Positions 17,220 to 25,995 of a stretch of 64,000 nucleotides of DNA are shown piece by piece; positions within the stretch are counted from its first letter, which is position 1; each line of letters starts with the position of its first letter. This DNA is from an uncultured Acetatifactor sp. (lineage in GTDB: Bacteria > Bacillota > Clostridia > Lachnospirales > Lachnospiraceae). The DNA lies in the NCBI GenBank assembly GCA_934402315.1, contig CAKRTS010000001.1, positions 288,178 through 352,177 of the forward strand, read 5' to 3'. Position numbers and translations under genes: made by a program. The notes under the pieces were generated by a model, which was not told the DNA's origin, searched no databases, and worked only from the letters and a program-made list of their open reading frames with translations.

Positions 17220-19301
17220 CTACACCTCCCAGTATATTTCAAGTACGTCGCCCTCGTTCAGAGGCTCCATATATTCCGCATTCCTGCCGTTTAACCTTGT
17301 CACAATGTTCCGCCCCGCAGGCTTGCTTAAGTCAAACTCAATAAAGGAAAAGACATCGACAAAAACATAGTTGACCTTTCCGGTCAACGCAACAGGCATT
17401 CCATTGACTATCACGGTCACTCTCGTATTTTCTCCTGTATTTCCCGCTTCGGGCGCTGTATTGCTTCCCACGCCCACCGTGCTCTCCGCAGGTGTCCCGG
17501 AAACGGCTTCCGCCGTGCCGTCCGCCCCGGACAACTCCTCCGTTTCATCCGTTTCCGCATTCCAGCTGAGCGTAAAATTCTCATAAATGCGCGTCTCCGG
17601 CTTCGCCGGCGTATCATTTACCAGAATCCCGCCCCCGAGAGGCACATCCATAAAGTCCGCAATCTCACGGACCGTGTAGGAATTCTGAACGGTAATTTCA
17701 TCCTCCTCACGGATCAGGTAAAATTCGTTTTCCATCTTCCCGTTGACAAGCGCCGTCTTCGGAAGATTGATCTTTGTTCCGTTGACAATCACATGCAGCT
17801 GCTCGGAAAGCTCAGTCAGCTTTCCGAGCTCCAGCACCGCCTCATCTCCCGCCGTGGACGGAACCATCTCAATATGGTCTCCGTTATGTACCTGACTGTG
17901 GATATCCGCATTCTCGCCGTTTACGCGGATCAGGGCAGCTTCCCCCTGAACGCCTCTCACAATCCTGCTCTTTCCGTTCACGCTGAAGGTGAGCGCCCTT
18001 CCTCTCTTCGGGAAGAGGTCTTCGTTGGAAAATTCAGACTGTACAGCGGCATCCGCCACGGTCAGCTTTCCGTTATCATAGAGCTTGATACGTTTCCCGT
18101 TAAACTCCACAAAGATAAAGTTATTGCTCTGCTCGTAATAGCTCAGGCAGATGCCGACCGGCGTCACCATCATGGAATCCTGCCGGGAATCCTGATTTTC
18201 AAACTCGATCGCGCGGAGCACCTCCTGCCCGCGGATTGCCACACGTTCCTTGACAATTCCGAGTTCCTTCGCCAGCGCCTCCGTGTAGCCCGGAATCATG
18301 CCGCCTCCGCCGACCACAAACACCGCGCTGACAGCCTTCTCGCCGTTCAGCTCCCGGATGCAGTCCGCCACCTGCTTTGCCATTCCGTTCACATGCTCCT
18401 CCAGCAGCGCGGCAACCTCCTCTGCGGAAATCGTCTGCGGCAGCCCCATGATGTCCTCATACTCCACCGTTTCCTTCACGCCTGCCTCGCGCTTGATCCG
18501 TTCCGCAGTGTCGAACTCCACAAGGCAGTGCTGGACAAGGATGTCCGTCAGGCTGTCTCCCGCCACGGGAATCATCCCGTATGCCGTTATCGTTCCGTCC
18601 TTTGTAATCGAAATATCGCTGGTACCCGCTCCGACGTCCACAAGCGCCATATTCAGCATGCGGAACTTCTCCGGTATCGCCACCTGTATCGCGGCGATCG
18701 GCTCCAGCGTCAGGTTCGCCACATGAAGCCCTGCAAGCTCCACCGCCTTGTACAGCCCGTCCACCACATCATCCGGCAGGAACGTCGCGATCAGATCCAG
18801 TGCCATGCTCTTTACCTTGTGTCCCTCAAGGTTGCCGATCTGGTAGCCGTTCATATAGTAGCGCATGGGGGTATAACCGACGCAGTAGAACTTCATATCC
18901 GTATCGTTCGTCTTCTGGAATTCCTCGTATGCCCGTTCCACACCCATAGTGGAGAGAGAATAGACATCCTCCTCCGTCACCTCATGCTCCTGTTCAAAGC
19001 TCTGTTCCACATGGGTCGTCACCGTGCGGAGCACACGTCCCGCCGCAGCGATACACACCTCTGTCAGCCTGCGGTTCAGATCCTCCTCGAGCTGTTCCTT
19101 GACCTGACGGATCGTCTCGCCGACCTTCCCGATGTCATGAATCTGTCCGTCCAGCATGGCGCGCGTCTCATGCTCCTTGAAACGCTGTGCCAGAACATGA
19201 AATCTGTCGCTGCCGAGATAGCCGGCCGTTCCCACAATGCTTCTGGTTCCGATATCCAGTCCGAATACAAGCTGTCCCTGTCCTTCTCTTACTCCCGCCA
19301 T
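17220..19301 (-). CDS. FtsA/PilM-like actin-fold ATPase with long C-terminal extension
   Basis: The 693 residues start with the actin-like phosphate 1 motif VFGLDIGTRSIVGTAGYLG and show phosphate 2 (NMALVDVGAGTSDISITKDG) and the adenosine motif AVFVVGGGGMIPGYTEALAK, as in FtsA. After about residue 400 comes a beta-rich C-terminal region of some 290 residues, with an acidic, Ser/Thr/Glu-rich linker near 590-630 and no membrane helix. FtsA itself is about 420 residues, so this is a distinct long variant seen near coaE-polA in Clostridia. Its start overlaps the end of coaE by 13 bases, implying coupled translation. A role in division or envelope assembly is inferred from the fold only. Confidence 0.8.
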   Translation of the reverse strand: MAGVREGQGQLVFGLDIGTRSIVGTAGYLGSDRFHVLAQRFKEHETRAMLDGQIHDIGKVGETIRQVKEQLEEDLNRRLTEVCIAAAGRVLRTVTTHVEQSFEQEHEVTEEDVYSLSTMGVERAYEEFQKTNDTDMKFYCVGYTPMRYYMNGYQIGNLEGHKVKSMALDLIATFLPDDVVDGLYKAVELAGLHVANLTLEPIAAIQVAIPEKFRMLNMALVDVGAGTSDISITKDGTITAYGMIPVAGDSLTDILVQHCLVEFDTAERIKREAGVKETVEYEDIMGLPQTISAEEVAALLEEHVNGMAKQVADCIRELNGEKAVSAVFVVGGGGMIPGYTEALAKELGIVKERVAIRGQEVLRAIEFENQDSRQDSMMVTPVGICLSYYEQSNNFIFVEFNGKRIKLYDNGKLTVADAAVQSEFSNEDLFPKRGRALTFSVNGKSRIVRGVQGEAALIRVNGENADIHSQVHNGDHIEMVPSTAGDEAVLELGKLTELSEQLHVIVNGTKINLPKTALVNGKMENEFYLIREEDEITVQNSYTVREIADFMDVPLGGGILVNDTPAKPETRIYENFTLSWNAETDETEELSGADGTAEAVSGTPAESTVGVGSNTAPEAGNTGENTRVTVIVNGMPVALTGKVNYVFVDVFSFIEFDLSKPAGRNIVTRLNGRNAEYMEPLNEGDVLEIYWEV

Positions 19302-19909
19302 GTAAAAGCCTCCAGTTTCTTATCGATCTGCTTGAAGCTGTCCGCAAGCAGCCCGCTGTTATCTATCACAAAATCGCACTGCCTCCGGAATTCCTCCTCC
19401 GAAAGCTGCTTTGACATTACATTGTCGATCCGCTCCCTGTCGTAGCCTCTCGCCTGCTCCAGCCGCCTGCGCCTGACGCTCTCATCCGCGTAGATATACC
19501 ACATTTCATCTACCAGCGCTCCGTAGCCGCCCTCGATCAGCAGCGCCGCCTCCACAAAAAACAGCTCCACACCGCCATCTTTTCTCGCTCTCTCAAGGTG
19601 TGCAAGCAGATACTCCTTCACCGCCGGATGCACGATCGCATTGACCCCTTCCAGCAGCTCAGGGTCTGCAAAGATCCTCGCCGCCATCTTCGCCTTGTCG
19701 ATCAGCCCGTCCGCATCGGTGACATCCGTTCCGAGCAGCGCCATCAGCCTTTCGTAGCACTCCGTTCCCGGCTCCTCCACCCGGTGCGCGACCTCGTCGG
19801 CAAGGTAGATTTCGCATTTGTAATGTTTTCCGATATAGTTGAGTATCTCGGTCTTCCCCGCGCCGATACCGCCGGTGATGCCGATAAATACAGGTCTATT
19901 TGGCTTCAT
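19289..19909 (-). CDS. coaE: Dephospho-CoA kinase
   Basis: Phosphorylates dephospho-CoA, the last step of coenzyme A synthesis. The 206 residues have the P-loop IGITGGIGAGKTEIL, ADEVAHRVEEPG, and the lid region ESVRRRRLEQARGYDRERID. The start at 19909 (MKPNRPVFIG) lies inside the end of polA, overlapping by 14 bases, and the end overlaps the FtsA-like gene. The longer reading from further upstream lacks a binding site and adds residues not found in the family. Confidence 0.95.
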   Translation of the reverse strand: MKPNRPVFIGITGGIGAGKTEILNYIGKHYKCEIYLADEVAHRVEEPGTECYERLMALLGTDVTDADGLIDKAKMAARIFADPELLEGVNAIVHPAVKEYLLAHLERARKDGGVELFFVEAALLIEGGYGALVDEMWYIYADESVRRRRLEQARGYDRERIDNVMSKQLSEEEFRRQCDFVIDNSGLLADSFKQIDKKLEAFTWRE

Positions 19910-22595
19910 ACCAGTTATCTCCCGTGTGCAGGTCGATCTCAAGCGTCACGGCAAGCTCCGCTGCCGCCTTCATATTCTCCGACAGAATCTTCCGCACCTG
20001 TTCCTCTTCCTCGCGTGCAGTCTCGATTACCAGTTCGTCATGCACCTGCAGGATCAGCCTTGACTTCAGCCCCGCCCCGCGCAAGGCTCTCCAGACCCGG
20101 ATCATGGCGATCTTGATAATGTCTGCCGCCGTTCCCTGAATCGGAGAGTTCATTGCGACACGCTCCCCGAAGGAACGCTGCATGAAGTTCGATGAGGAAA
20201 GCTCCGGCACCGGTCTGCGCCTGCCGAACATGGTCGTCACATAGCCCCGCTCCTTCGCATCCGCGACGAGCTTATCCAGAAATTCCTTCACCTTCGGATA
20301 GGTTGCAAAATACTGTTCGATGTATTGTGCCGCTTCCTTCCTGCTGATGCTCAGATCCTGGCTCAAGCCGAAGGAGCTGATGCCGTACACGATTCCGAAA
20401 TTTACCGCCTTTGCGTTCCGCCGCTGCAGATCCGTCACCTCTTCAAACGGTGTGTGGAACACCTTGGATGCCGTGATCCGGTGAATGTCCTCATCCATGC
20501 GGTACGCCTCGATCAGCTGTTCATCCCCGGACATATGCGCCAGGACACGCAGCTCGATCTGGGAATAATCCGCGTCCATAAATTCATAGCCGTCCTTCGG
20601 CACAAACACCTTCCGGATGCGTCTGCCCAGCTCCATCCTCATGGGGATATTCTGAAGGTTCGGCTCCGTCGAGCTGATCCGCCCCGTCGCCGTGATTGTC
20701 TGGTTAAAGCTCGTGTGGATCCGCTGATCCGCACCGATATATGCCGCCAGCCCGTCCGCGTAGGTGGATTTCAGCTTTGTCAGTGTCCTGTACTCAAGAA
20801 TGTCCTTCACGATCGGATAGTCCCCCGCGAGCTTTTCAAGGACATCCGCCGCTGTGGAATAACCGGTCTTCGTCTTCTTCCCGCCGGGAATGTTCATCGT
20901 CTCAAACAGCACCTCGCCGAGCTGCTTCGGAGAATTGATATTGAACTCTGTGCCCGCCTGCTCATGGATCGACGCTTCCAGCTGCCCGATTCTCTCCGCG
21001 AGCGCGTCGCCGTATGCCTTGAGCTCCTCCCTGCGGACCTCAACGCCCTCGCGCTCCATATCGTACAATACCAGTGAAAGCGGCATCTCGATCTCACGCA
21101 TCAGCCTGTCCATGCCGGTTGCCCGCAGCTTCTCCTCAAGAACTCCCGCCGCTGCGGCTGCGACATAAGCATTGTAACAGCAGAAAAGCCTGAATTTCTC
21201 CGGCTGCTGCTTTGCCGCCTCCGAAAGACTCAGCTTTCCGAGCAGCTCGCTCCTGCCGGGAAGCATCCTGCCCAGATGCTCCGAGGCAATCGCCTCCACA
21301 TCATAGTCATTCTTGAGCGGGTTCAGAAGGTATGCCCCGATCAGGATGTCAAAGTATCTGTCCGTCCCATCCTGTGCCAGATAGGAATACTGCTTCTTAA
21401 TGTCAAAGAAGGACAGCCGCTGCTTCGCAGACAGCTCACGAAGCGTCTGCGTCAGCGCAGCCATATCCGCCCCGTCCTCCTGCGATGACGCTTCCTCAAA
21501 CAACGACAGCTGTACATTCTCCGGCTCCCTCACCGCATAGAAAAAGGTCTCCGTTCCGCTGCTGAGCGCTGCCCCGAGCAGCCGTCCGCCCTCTGCCGCA
21601 AGGAACAGCCCGGGTCTTTCGGTTCCGTTCTCCGCGCTTTTCAGCCTGTTCAGAAGCTCCTGCTGTGTTTTCAGCTCTGTGAAGGAATTTACAAGCTCCT
21701 CGCTTTCCTTTCCGGCATCCGCCTTTTCAAAGCGGCTGAGCATATTTCTGAATTCAAGCTGCTTGAACAGCTGATAGGCCTCAGGCGTGTAAAAGTCTTC
21801 CGCCTTTGCCGCCTCAAGATCCAGGTTGACATCGCAGTCCGTCTTGATCGTCGCCAGCGTCTTGCTCAGCTCTGCCAGAGCCTTATTCTCGATCAGGGAT
21901 TCGCGGATGCTCTTCTTTGAGATCTCCTCCACATGCGCATAGATGTTATCCAGCGAGCCGTAAGCCACCATCAGCTCCGTCGCCGTCTTCTGACCGACCT
22001 TGGGCACGCCGGGGATATTGTCCGCCGTATCGCCCATCAGCGCTTTCAGCTCGATGAACTGTAACGGTGTCACCTCGTATGCCTTCCGCACATCCTCGGG
22101 ATAATAGTCCTCGATCTCCGTCTTGCCCATTTTCGTCTTGGGAATCCTGATCTTGATATGCTCGTCCGAAATCTGCAGCAGATCCCTGTCTCCCGAGACA
22201 AGAGCGACCTCAACGCCGGCGCTCTGCGCCTTCTTTGCCAGCGTGCCGAGAATATCATCCGCCTCAAGCCCTGCCTGCTCCATGATGACAATGCCCATCG
22301 CATGCAGCACATCCTTCATCACCGGCACCTGCTCGCGCAGCTCCTCCGGCATAGGCTTTCTCGTTCCCTTATATGCCTCATACATCTCGTGCCGGAAGGT
22401 CGGCGCATGAACGTCGAACGCTACCGCGAGATAATCCGGCTTTTCCTCTTCCAGTATCTTAAACATGATATTCAGGAATCCGTAGACGGCATTGGTATGC
22501 AGTCCCTGCGCATTCGTCAGCTCGGGGACTCCGTAAAAGGCTCTGTTCAGAATGCTGTGTCCGTCGATCAGGACAAGCTTTTTGCGATCACTCAT
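19896..22595 (-). CDS. polA: DNA polymerase I
   Basis: Repair and Okazaki-fragment polymerase. The 899 residues hold a 5'-3' exonuclease domain (LVLIDGHSILNRAFYG, GLEADDILGTLAKKA, SGDRDLLQIS, GDTADNIPGVPKVG), a middle 3'-5' exonuclease-fold region, and a family A polymerase domain (motif A DADYSQIELRVLAHMSGDEQ, motif B RRNAKAVNFGIVYGIS, motif C QVHDELVIE). The middle domain lacks the DxE motif of E. coli Pol I (LFLAAEGGRL sits there), so proofreading is probably absent, as in Bacillus. It follows the zf-HC2 gene by 15 bases and overlaps coaE. Confidence 0.97.
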   Translation of the reverse strand: MSDRKKLVLIDGHSILNRAFYGVPELTNAQGLHTNAVYGFLNIMFKILEEEKPDYLAVAFDVHAPTFRHEMYEAYKGTRKPMPEELREQVPVMKDVLHAMGIVIMEQAGLEADDILGTLAKKAQSAGVEVALVSGDRDLLQISDEHIKIRIPKTKMGKTEIEDYYPEDVRKAYEVTPLQFIELKALMGDTADNIPGVPKVGQKTATELMVAYGSLDNIYAHVEEISKKSIRESLIENKALAELSKTLATIKTDCDVNLDLEAAKAEDFYTPEAYQLFKQLEFRNMLSRFEKADAGKESEELVNSFTELKTQQELLNRLKSAENGTERPGLFLAAEGGRLLGAALSSGTETFFYAVREPENVQLSLFEEASSQEDGADMAALTQTLRELSAKQRLSFFDIKKQYSYLAQDGTDRYFDILIGAYLLNPLKNDYDVEAIASEHLGRMLPGRSELLGKLSLSEAAKQQPEKFRLFCCYNAYVAAAAAGVLEEKLRATGMDRLMREIEMPLSLVLYDMEREGVEVRREELKAYGDALAERIGQLEASIHEQAGTEFNINSPKQLGEVLFETMNIPGGKKTKTGYSTAADVLEKLAGDYPIVKDILEYRTLTKLKSTYADGLAAYIGADQRIHTSFNQTITATGRISSTEPNLQNIPMRMELGRRIRKVFVPKDGYEFMDADYSQIELRVLAHMSGDEQLIEAYRMDEDIHRITASKVFHTPFEEVTDLQRRNAKAVNFGIVYGISSFGLSQDLSISRKEAAQYIEQYFATYPKVKEFLDKLVADAKERGYVTTMFGRRRPVPELSSSNFMQRSFGERVAMNSPIQGTAADIIKIAMIRVWRALRGAGLKSRLILQVHDELVIETAREEEEQVRKILSENMKAAAELAVTLEIDLHTGDNWYEAK

Positions 22596-22610
22596 TTATA
22601 ATCCTCACAA

Positions 22611-22931
22611 TTACAATAATATCCAGATAACGATGCCGATCAGAAGGCAGACTGCGATAATCTCCATGGCGATGCCCAGCCGGATCATCTTCCCATGAAC
22701 CCTGATCTTGCGCTTCGTCTCGTTCATACGCTGATCCAGCTCCTTCTGCAGGTCAAAGGCGCTTCCGTCCTCCAGTCTCTGCACACCCTCCGTCACAAGA
22801 AACTGGATGATGAGCTCCTCCTTGCAGTTTTCACACTGTTCCATATGCTCGCTGAACTTCTTCAATGTCTGATAGTCCAGCTTATGGTCAATGAAACCGG
22901 GTATCAGCTTCTCAAATTCTTTGCAGTCCAT
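22611..22931 (-). CDS. Small zf-HC2 membrane protein (anti-sigma-like)
   Basis: The 106 residues start with a putative zinc-finger (zf-HC2) domain, with HMEQCENCKEEL giving the HxxxCxxC motif. They end in one membrane helix (IRLGIAMEIIAVCLLIGIVI). This is the layout of the inner part of ZAS-type anti-sigma factors, but there is no extracellular domain and no sigma factor next to it. It sits between metY and polA with gaps of 11 and 15 bases and is likely co-transcribed. Confidence 0.7.
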   Translation of the reverse strand: MDCKEFEKLIPGFIDHKLDYQTLKKFSEHMEQCENCKEELIIQFLVTEGVQRLEDGSAFDLQKELDQRMNETKRKIRVHGKMIRLGIAMEIIAVCLLIGIVIWILL

Positions 22932-22942
22932 AGGCTCCCCTT

Positions 22943-24217
22943 TTAAATCTGCGCAAGCGCCTGCGCGATGTCTGCAATCAGATCCTCCTTGTCCTCAATG
23001 CCACAGCTGATACGGATGAGCTCCGCGGGAACTCCCGCCTCCCTGAGCTGTTCATCCGTCATCTGGCGATGCGTGCTGGACGCGGGATTCAGACAGCAGG
23101 TTCTCGCATCCGCGACATGTGTCTCAATCGCCGCGAGCTTAAGGCTCTTCATGAAAATGCTGGCAGCCTCTCTGCCGCCCTTAAGTCCGAAGGATACGAC
23201 GCCGCAGCTTCCGTTCGGGAGATATTTCTGCGCCAGCTCATAATATTTATCGCCGGGCAGTCCGCAGTAATTTACATAGGCAACCTTGTCGTGTCCCGCG
23301 AGGAACTCCGCGACCGCCTGCCCGTTCTCGCAATGTCTCTTCACGCGCACATGCAGGCTCTCCAGACCGAGATTCAGAAGGAACGCGCTCTGCGGGCTCT
23401 GTACCGAGCCGAGGTCTCTCATCAGCTGTACCGTACATTTTGTGATAAATGCACCTGCGTTTCCAAAGCGCTCCACATAGGTCACGCCATGGTAGCTGTC
23501 ATCCGGTGTGCACAGCCCCGGATACTTCTCCGCATGTGTCATCCAGTCAAATTTTCCGCTGTCGACAATGGCTCCGCCTACTGCCGCACCGTGTCCATCC
23601 ATATATTTTGTCGTGGAATGCGTCACAATATCCGCTCCCCACTCGAAAGGTCTGCAATTAATCGGTGTGGCAAAGGTGTTGTCAATGATTAACGGCACAC
23701 CGTGCTCATGCGCACATTTTGCAAACTTCTCAATATCCAGCACCGTCAGCGCGGGATTGGCAATCGTCTCGCCGAACATCGCCTTCGTGTTGTCCTGAAA
23801 AGCCGCGTTGATCTCCTCCTCCGCCGCATCGGGGCTTACAAACGTAACGTCAATGCCCATTCTTTTCATTGTAACGGAGATCAGATTGTAGGTGCCGCCG
23901 TAAATCGTGCTGCTCGCAACAATATGATCGCCGCAGCCGCAGATATTGAACAGCGCATAGAAATTCGCCGCCTGGCCGCTGCCGGTCAGCATTGCCGCCG
24001 TGCCGCCCTCAAGCTCTGCAATCTTGGCAGCCACATAATCGTTGGTCGGGTTCTGCAGTCTGGAGTAAAAATAGCCGCTCGCCTCCAGATCAAAGAGCTT
24101 TCCCATATCCTCGCTCGTATCATATTTGAACGTGGTACTCTGAACGATAGGGATCTGACGCGGTTCTCCGTTTCCCGGTGTGTAACCGCCCTGTACACAG
24201 ATACTGTTAATCTTCAT
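22943..24217 (-). CDS. metY: O-acetylhomoserine sulfhydrylase
   Basis: PLP enzyme that makes homocysteine from O-acetylhomoserine and sulfide, the substrate for MetE. The 424 residues belong to the Cys/Met metabolism PLP family: YSRLQNPTNDYVAAKIAELE, IDNTFATPINCRPFEWGADI, and the PLP lysine in VTHSTTKYMDGHG. They match the MetY branch in length. The ATG at 24217 has GGAG six bases upstream. An ATG four codons earlier overlaps that site. A 19-base palindrome lies about 60 bases upstream. Confidence 0.92.
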   Translation of the reverse strand: MKINSICVQGGYTPGNGEPRQIPIVQSTTFKYDTSEDMGKLFDLEASGYFYSRLQNPTNDYVAAKIAELEGGTAAMLTGSGQAANFYALFNICGCGDHIVASSTIYGGTYNLISVTMKRMGIDVTFVSPDAAEEEINAAFQDNTKAMFGETIANPALTVLDIEKFAKCAHEHGVPLIIDNTFATPINCRPFEWGADIVTHSTTKYMDGHGAAVGGAIVDSGKFDWMTHAEKYPGLCTPDDSYHGVTYVERFGNAGAFITKCTVQLMRDLGSVQSPQSAFLLNLGLESLHVRVKRHCENGQAVAEFLAGHDKVAYVNYCGLPGDKYYELAQKYLPNGSCGVVSFGLKGGREAASIFMKSLKLAAIETHVADARTCCLNPASSTHRQMTDEQLREAGVPAELIRISCGIEDKEDLIADIAQALAQI

Positions 24218-24275
24218 CTTAATCTCCATTCCTGTATTGTTTTTGCAACCTCACCAATAAACTTATCTATAAAAC

Positions 24276-24294
24276 TTATGTATAGCATACATAA
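24276..24294. promoter_or_regulatory. Palindrome upstream of metY
   Basis: TTATGTAT-AGC-ATACATAA: perfect 8-bp arms with a 3-base centre, 59-77 bases before the metY start. It could be an operator or part of the promoter. It does not match the MET-box sequence seen before metE. Confidence 0.4.
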
Positions 24295-24479
24295 TCCAGT
24301 ATACACATTCGCACGCCCAAATTCAATAATTTTTCAACCATTTCAACGTGCCGCATGGTATATATCGCAAATACATAAACGCCACATTTTCTACCTACAA
24401 AATTTGATTTAGCAACCATGTATCCAAGTCAGTTATTACTTGGAGTCAAAAAATGCTGATTGCAAAAAGCCACAAAAAA

Positions 24480-24820
24480 ATGGCCGAAAAATAATGTATA
24501 TTCTACCTGTGTTCCATTCACTTCTGCATATGATTGTGTCAAATCATACCAGCATGAGTTTGCTTCCGCATCACCAAGCAAACATTCACCCATTAGAAAA
24601 GATTGCATAATATAGCAAGTCCCTCTTCTTCATTTTCATAATTATCATAATAATTTTGATAACCTGCCTGAATTGATATTTTTTCTGCTTCTTCTCTATT
24701 TTTAATCTCTTGAAGACAAATCACATCCGCGTTTAGTTTTCGAATTTCTCCAATTATACAGTTAGTTCTATATGGCAGTCCTTGTTCGGAATTCCATATG
24801 TTATATGTTGCTATTCTCAT
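24480..24820 (-). pseudogene. Remnant of an endonuclease/exonuclease/phosphatase family gene
   Basis: From the ATG at 24820 the frame reads RIATYNIWNSEQGLPYRTNC and ADVICLQEIKNREEAEKI, the N-terminal active-site strands of the EEP family (Asn and Glu metal ligands), and stops after about 75 residues. A second frame continues at once with CWYDLTQSYAEVNGTQVEY, which resembles the C-terminal part of such proteins. About 150 residues between them are missing. It probably arose by internal deletion and is inactive. Confidence 0.65.
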
Positions 24821-24856
24821 TATCTGTTCCTCCATATGTAACTTCTGATATAGACA

Positions 24857-25708
24857 TTATTTTAAATTAATATGTTTATCACAGAATCTCTGAATTATAT
24901 CCAGCACCTCATCACTATAATAAGTCAGACCACCATGAGCATCATTTCCTTCCAATTCATAGTAATCCGCTTCATGTCCTGTAGCAATAAGTCTGTCATA
25001 TAATGCTCTGCTATTTTCCACAGATACTACTGGGTCAAATTCGCTATGTATAAGCAATACCGACGGAAGTTCTATATCCTTCGTTATATACATCTCACAA
25101 GATGCCTTTTTTGCCAATTCCTCATTACCTGCAATCTCATCCACTCCGAGCAAAACCGCAGACGGACGTTTCTTTAACCATGGTGGAAGCGGATTTTGTG
25201 AACAAATCAAAATATCCGTCGATGCACTTTCCAAAACTATTCCTGATACCTTCATCGGCATCTCACATAAACCGCTTTTTGCAAATAGCACTGACATCAT
25301 AGCAATATGTCCACCAGAGGAATTTCCCATGAGAAAAATATGTTCCAAATCTATATGAAAATTTTCAGCTATAGTTGGTATGAATTTCAATGCGTTGCAA
25401 ACATCCTCTATTTGCGCCGGGAACTGCGCAATATCAGATTCCCTATATTCCATCACCACCACCACATATTCTCTTTTAGCTAAAGTCGCATATTGCGGAA
25501 TATCATTATACATTTCCTGCTTATGCCATGCCGAACCCGGAATAAACAAAATAAGTGGATATTTTTCTTCATTCGTCATTCCATTCCTATGCGGAAAAAT
25601 GATTTGCAAGTGTCTCTTGCAATTACCATAATCACAATATTCCCAATTCTGCGAATATAACCATTGCATTTCGCTTGAGTCAACTTCAACTTTTATTTTA
25701 TTCTTCAT
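24857..25708 (-). CDS. Alpha/beta hydrolase (esterase-like)
   Basis: The 283 residues have the alpha/beta hydrolase layout of the BD-FAE/carboxylesterase group: oxyanion region LFIPGSAWHK, nucleophile elbow GNSSGG (Ser about 130), acid in LLIHSEFDPVVSVENS and His in NDAHGGLTYY. No signal peptide is seen, so it is probably cytoplasmic. Substrate unknown, perhaps an ester of a sugar or xenobiotic. It lies at the edge of an AT-rich accessory stretch, 37 bases downstream of which the broken EEP gene begins. Confidence 0.75.
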   Translation of the reverse strand: MKNKIKVEVDSSEMQWLYSQNWEYCDYGNCKRHLQIIFPHRNGMTNEEKYPLILFIPGSAWHKQEMYNDIPQYATLAKREYVVVVMEYRESDIAQFPAQIEDVCNALKFIPTIAENFHIDLEHIFLMGNSSGGHIAMMSVLFAKSGLCEMPMKVSGIVLESASTDILICSQNPLPPWLKKRPSAVLLGVDEIAGNEELAKKASCEMYITKDIELPSVLLIHSEFDPVVSVENSRALYDRLIATGHEADYYELEGNDAHGGLTYYSDEVLDIIQRFCDKHINLK

Positions 25709-25758
25709 AAATTATTCCTCGTTCCAATCCTTATACAGTGTATCATATTTCGGCATGA

Positions 25759-25990
25759 TTACATCCCGCAATATTGCTGCAAATCATATTTCTCATTTAC
25801 CACATCAGATTTTTCAATATACGGGGCGGAATCAATATATACCCATCTTTCAACAAAGATAGGCGCAACCTTAAACAGCCTCTCGTTTTGCACCCCCGAA
25901 TATCTCTATACCCCCCCCAGAAATGCATCCTTATATGCCTCGCAAAATGCATTATGCTCCATTGGATGTCCAACTTCTTCGCACACCCCT
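25759..25990 (-). pseudogene. Decayed short coding sequence with a G8 tract
   Basis: In one frame the minus strand reads EEVGHPMEHNAFCEAYKDAF then LGG and a stop directly after a run of eight G (25911-25918 as C on the plus strand). The same frame later reads NERLFKVAPIFVERWVYIDS and APYIEKSDVVNEKYDLQQYC before a stop. The segments look like real protein, interrupted between two G-runs. I do not recognise the family. It is probably a fragment of a longer lost gene. Slippage at the G-run could restore part of the frame. Confidence 0.4.
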
Positions 25991-25995
25991 TCTCA

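Noticed and set aside
17793..19445. Long open frame on the plus strand, about 550 codons
   Set aside because: It lies entirely opposite the FtsA-like and coaE genes. The His/Arg/Leu-rich translation is typical of the antisense of a GC-rich gene, and no ribosome binding site or family motif is seen.
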